6,104 nucleotides of DNA, from positions 1 to 6,104 of the forward strand of contig PWGE01000392.1 in NCBI GenBank assembly GCA_003554345.1. Reading direction: 5' to 3'. Below the pieces are notes generated by a model. That model was given only the letters and a program-made list of their open reading frames with translations, had not been told where the DNA came from and made no database searches. A program made the translations under genes and the position numbers. The DNA is from Candidatus Sumerlaeota bacterium. GTDB taxonomy: Bacteria > Sumerlaeota > T1SED10-198M. Of the stretch, positions 5,870 through 6,104 are shown piece after piece (positions within the stretch are counted from its first letter, which is position 1; each line of letters begins with the position of its first letter).

Positions 5870-5888
5870 CCGGTTCGAAATAAACCGG
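5870..5888. repeat. Inverted repeat in the leader of the pilin-like gene
   Basis: CCGGTT and AACCGG flank a 7-base spacer in the 92-base gap between the two pilin-like genes. On the + strand a run of seven T (5893-5899) follows four bases after the stem, giving a terminator-like look, yet no + strand gene precedes it. On the - strand it would form a hairpin in the leader of the intact gene, with no U run after it. It could be a regulatory leader structure or an operator. Confidence 0.4.
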
Positions 5889-5928
5889 GTAATTTTTTTG
5901 ATGTTGAATTGGTGGGTTAGGAAAAAAA

Positions 5929-6104
5929 TTACCATATTCCACCTACCCGCCAGATATTACCCCGGCTGATTATGCCGTTTGTGGGATCATAGACTGTATT
6001 GTGAGTCATGGTAACCCTTCCTGCTCTGTCAATGGCTTCCCAGCGGGTGGTGTTTTATGCCAGGCAATAATTTCATCAGGACCGTGAGAGGTCAATTGCC
6101 AGCT
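5929..6104 (-). pseudogene. Second prepilin-like protein, C-terminal part, frameshifted (5' end outside window)
   Basis: On the - strand one frame reads SWQLTSHGPDEIIAWHK from the window edge and then runs into a stop after unrelated residues. A second frame takes over with TTRWEAIDRAGRVTMTHNT, followed by the tail YDPTNGIISRGNIWRVGG and TAA at 5931-5929. Joined together they align along their length with residues 138-194 of the neighbouring intact gene (TWQLLSPGPDG..., then VTILSNTVYDPTNG). The two frames meet at an A4 run on the - strand (6056-6053). One extra A there would give HKNTTRWEAID and restore a continuous gene. This is either a real pseudogene or a single-base sequencing or assembly error. 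The N-terminal signal region lies outside the window. It stops 92 bases before the intact copy's ATG, so the two are tandem and possibly co-transcribed. Confidence 0.8.

Noticed and set aside
5836-5935. Longer N-terminus of the intact pilin-like protein from an ATG at 5935
   Set aside because: It would bury the class III signal peptide 33 residues inside the protein and ignore the strong ribosome binding site before the ATG at 5836; the extra part is leader sequence.

Overview
The window looks like bacterial chromosome of moderate to low GC (judged by eye), with strong Shine-Dalgarno sites and sigma70-like promoters. A DUF2961 protein, an FGE-sulfatase-domain protein and tandem prepilin-like genes ending in a shared YDPTNG...IWR tail is a mix common in PVC-group and uncultivated candidate-phylum bacteria. 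That placement is inference from family habits; there is no rRNA or other phylogenetic marker here.

Layout: (1) 1-222, + strand, the C-terminal end of a formylglycine-generating-enzyme-like (FGE-sulfatase domain) protein, which must be read in frame 1. (2) 238-612, - strand, a small lipoprotein resembling the DUF6567 type, convergent with the first gene. (3) 613-987, an AT-rich non-coding stretch holding a possible lipoprotein promoter. (4) 988-3026, - strand, a three-gene operon: ArsR-type repressor, ABC ATPase, ABC-2 permease. Its promoter is close to consensus and a perfect palindrome sits just downstream of the -10 box. (5) 3027-3364, a divergent intergenic region. (6) 3365-5197, + strand, a 610-residue DUF2961 (GH172-related) protein with a C-terminal beta-sandwich-like region. 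(7) 5197-5224, a terminator hairpin oriented for the - strand. (8) 5249-5836, - strand, a complete type IV pilin/pseudopilin-like protein. (9) 5929-6104, - strand, the 3' end of a second, related pilin-like gene carrying an apparent single-base frameshift.

How the genes may work together: only the ArsR-ABC set is a convincing functional unit. The repressor probably binds the palindrome over its own transcription start and controls an exporter whose substrate cannot be read from the sequence. The two prepilin-like genes are tandem, diverged relatives, probably secreted or pilus-associated fibre subunits. The DUF2961 gene stands alone between divergent and convergent neighbours and has no visible signal peptide. 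I see no CRISPR array, transposase, tRNA, or defence or biosynthetic cluster. The most unusual points are the operator architecture, the shared pilin tail with one broken copy, and the apparent loss of a GH172 catalytic Glu in the DUF2961 protein.
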